A stretch of 64,000 nucleotides of DNA, from positions 1,178,001-1,242,000 of the forward strand of contig NZ_CP170448.1 in the NCBI RefSeq assembly GCF_042466685.1. Reading direction: 5' to 3'. The stretch comes from Vreelandella sp042466685. Its GTDB lineage: Bacteria > Pseudomonadota > Gammaproteobacteria > Pseudomonadales > Halomonadaceae. Under the pieces are notes generated by a model that saw only the letters and a list, made by a program, of their open reading frames with translations, was not told the DNA's origin and ran no database searches. Positions 63,285 to 64,000 of the stretch are shown here, in pieces (positions within the stretch are counted from its first letter, which is position 1; every line of letters starts with the position of its first letter). Position numbers and translations under genes: made by a program.

Positions 63285-64000
63285 TTAAACTTCCTGATAC
63301 AGCTCGCTGCCTTTCTGGCGAAACTTCTCTGCCTGCTCTTCCATCCCTTTCATCACCGCTTCCTGGTCGCCATTTAGGCCGTGCTCATTGGCGTAGTCGC
63401 GCACTTCCTGACTGATCTTCATGGAACAGAACTTCGGCCCGCACATGGAGCAGAAGTGGGCCACCTTGGCGGAATCCTTGGGCAGGGTTTCGTCGTGGTA
63501 TTCCCGGGCGGTGTCCGGATCTAAGCCCAAGTTGAACTGGTCTTCCCAGCGGAATTCAAACCGCGCCTTGGAGAGGGCATTATCACGCCGCTGCGCCGCC
63601 GGGTGGCCTTTGGCCAAATCCGCCGCGTGGGCAGCAATCTTGTAAGTAATAATGCCGGTTTTAACGTCGTCTTTATTGGGCAGCCCCAAATGCTCTTTAG
63701 GAGTGACGTAGCAGAGCATCGCACAGCCAAACCAACCGATCATCGCCGCCCCAATGCCCGAGGTAATGTGGTCGTAGCCGGGGGCGATATCGGTGACCAG
63801 TGGGCCGAGGGTGTAGAAGGGCGCTTCGTCGCAGTACTCCAACTGCTTATCCATATTCTCTTTCACCAAGTGCATGGGCACATGGCCGGGGCCTTCGATC
63901 ATCACCTGCACATCGTGCTTCCAGGCAATGTGAGTAAGTTCGCCCAGGGTTTTCAGCTCTGCCATTTGCGCTTCGTCGTTGGCATCCGCCACCGAGCCGG
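63285..64000 (-). CDS. thiC: Phosphomethylpyrimidine synthase ThiC, C-terminal part
   Basis: The C-terminal about 238 residues are in the window; the start lies beyond 64000. Family text includes GSVADANDEAQ, MIEGPGHVPMHLVKENMD, CYVTPKEHLGLPN and the iron-sulfur cluster motif CSMCGPKFCSM (CxxCxxxxC) near the end. ThiC turns aminoimidazole ribotide into hydroxymethylpyrimidine phosphate by radical SAM chemistry in thiamine synthesis. No TPP riboswitch can be judged, because the 5' end is outside. Confidence 0.95.
   Translation of the reverse strand, partial: GSVADANDEAQMAELKTLGELTHIAWKHDVQVMIEGPGHVPMHLVKENMDKQLEYCDEAPFYTLGPLVTDIAPGYDHITSGIGAAMIGWFGCAMLCYVTPKEHLGLPNKDDVKTGIITYKIAAHAADLAKGHPAAQRRDNALSKARFEFRWEDQFNLGLDPDTAREYHDETLPKDSAKVAHFCSMCGPKFCSMKISQEVRDYANEHGLNGDQEAVMKGMEEQAEKFRQKGSELYQEV

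Overview
The window reads like the chromosome of a Halomonas-type gammaproteobacterium (Halomonadaceae). This is an inference from the fairly high GC content, the acidic periplasmic proteins, the gene combinations (cyo oxidase, deo regulon, CsbD and PRC-barrel stress proteins) and the Pseudomonas-like arcDABC order. It is not based on a marker gene. I saw no rRNA, tRNA, CRISPR array or intact insertion sequence.

Layout: 0-5 kb is a cell-wall block with two divergent L,D-transpeptidases and an M23 endopeptidase. From 5 to 13 kb there are housekeeping and stress genes: a LysR regulator, a glutathionyl-hydroquinone-reductase-like GST, PRC-barrel and CsbD proteins, DeaD helicase with a long structured leader, endonuclease V, two class I amidotransferases and thiol peroxidase. 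From 13 to 21 kb come an amidoligase, a large MscS-type channel, two J-domain-type proteins, a large unknown protein and a CBS-BON protein. A class V aminotransferase stands divergent to a ThuA / Gfo-Idh-MocA / LacI catabolic cluster with twin LacI-type operators (20.8-25.1 kb).

25.1-33.1 kb is a complete nucleoside salvage regulon: tsx, nupC, deoC, deoA, deoB, deoD and cdd on the minus strand, with a divergent deoR and two DeoR-type operators between. The products carry nucleosides through the outer and inner membranes, split them, and turn deoxyribose phosphate into acetaldehyde and glyceraldehyde 3-phosphate. 33.4-38.3 kb is cyoABCDE. 38.4-39.8 kb is a visibly AT-rich three-gene cassette: a PAAR protein, a putative peptidoglycan-attacking L,D-transpeptidase-fold effector, and a small membrane protein that is the likely immunity protein. 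It is bracketed by an imperfect 16-bp direct repeat. pta-ackA follows.

43.6-48.7 kb holds a DMT transporter, an outer-membrane barrel, an HlyD / DUF2955 efflux pair, a second CsbD-like protein and a truncated, frameshifted DASS transporter. 48.9-53.9 kb is an arginine deiminase operon (YfcC-type transporter, arcA, arcB, arcC) with an ANR/FNR-like box upstream. 54.2-59.2 kb is a yhiI-rbbA-yhhJ-type ABC export system. A 0.9-kb gap with clustered palindromes and a BCCT transporter scrap follows, then a zinc alcohol dehydrogenase, a large lipoprotein of unknown role and the 3' part of thiC.

The most novel-looking item is the effector/immunity cassette. The operator arrays, the 99-nt imperfect palindrome inside the deo operon, the amidoligase-amidotransferase pair and the gene scraps beside the arc and rbbA loci are also worth checking.
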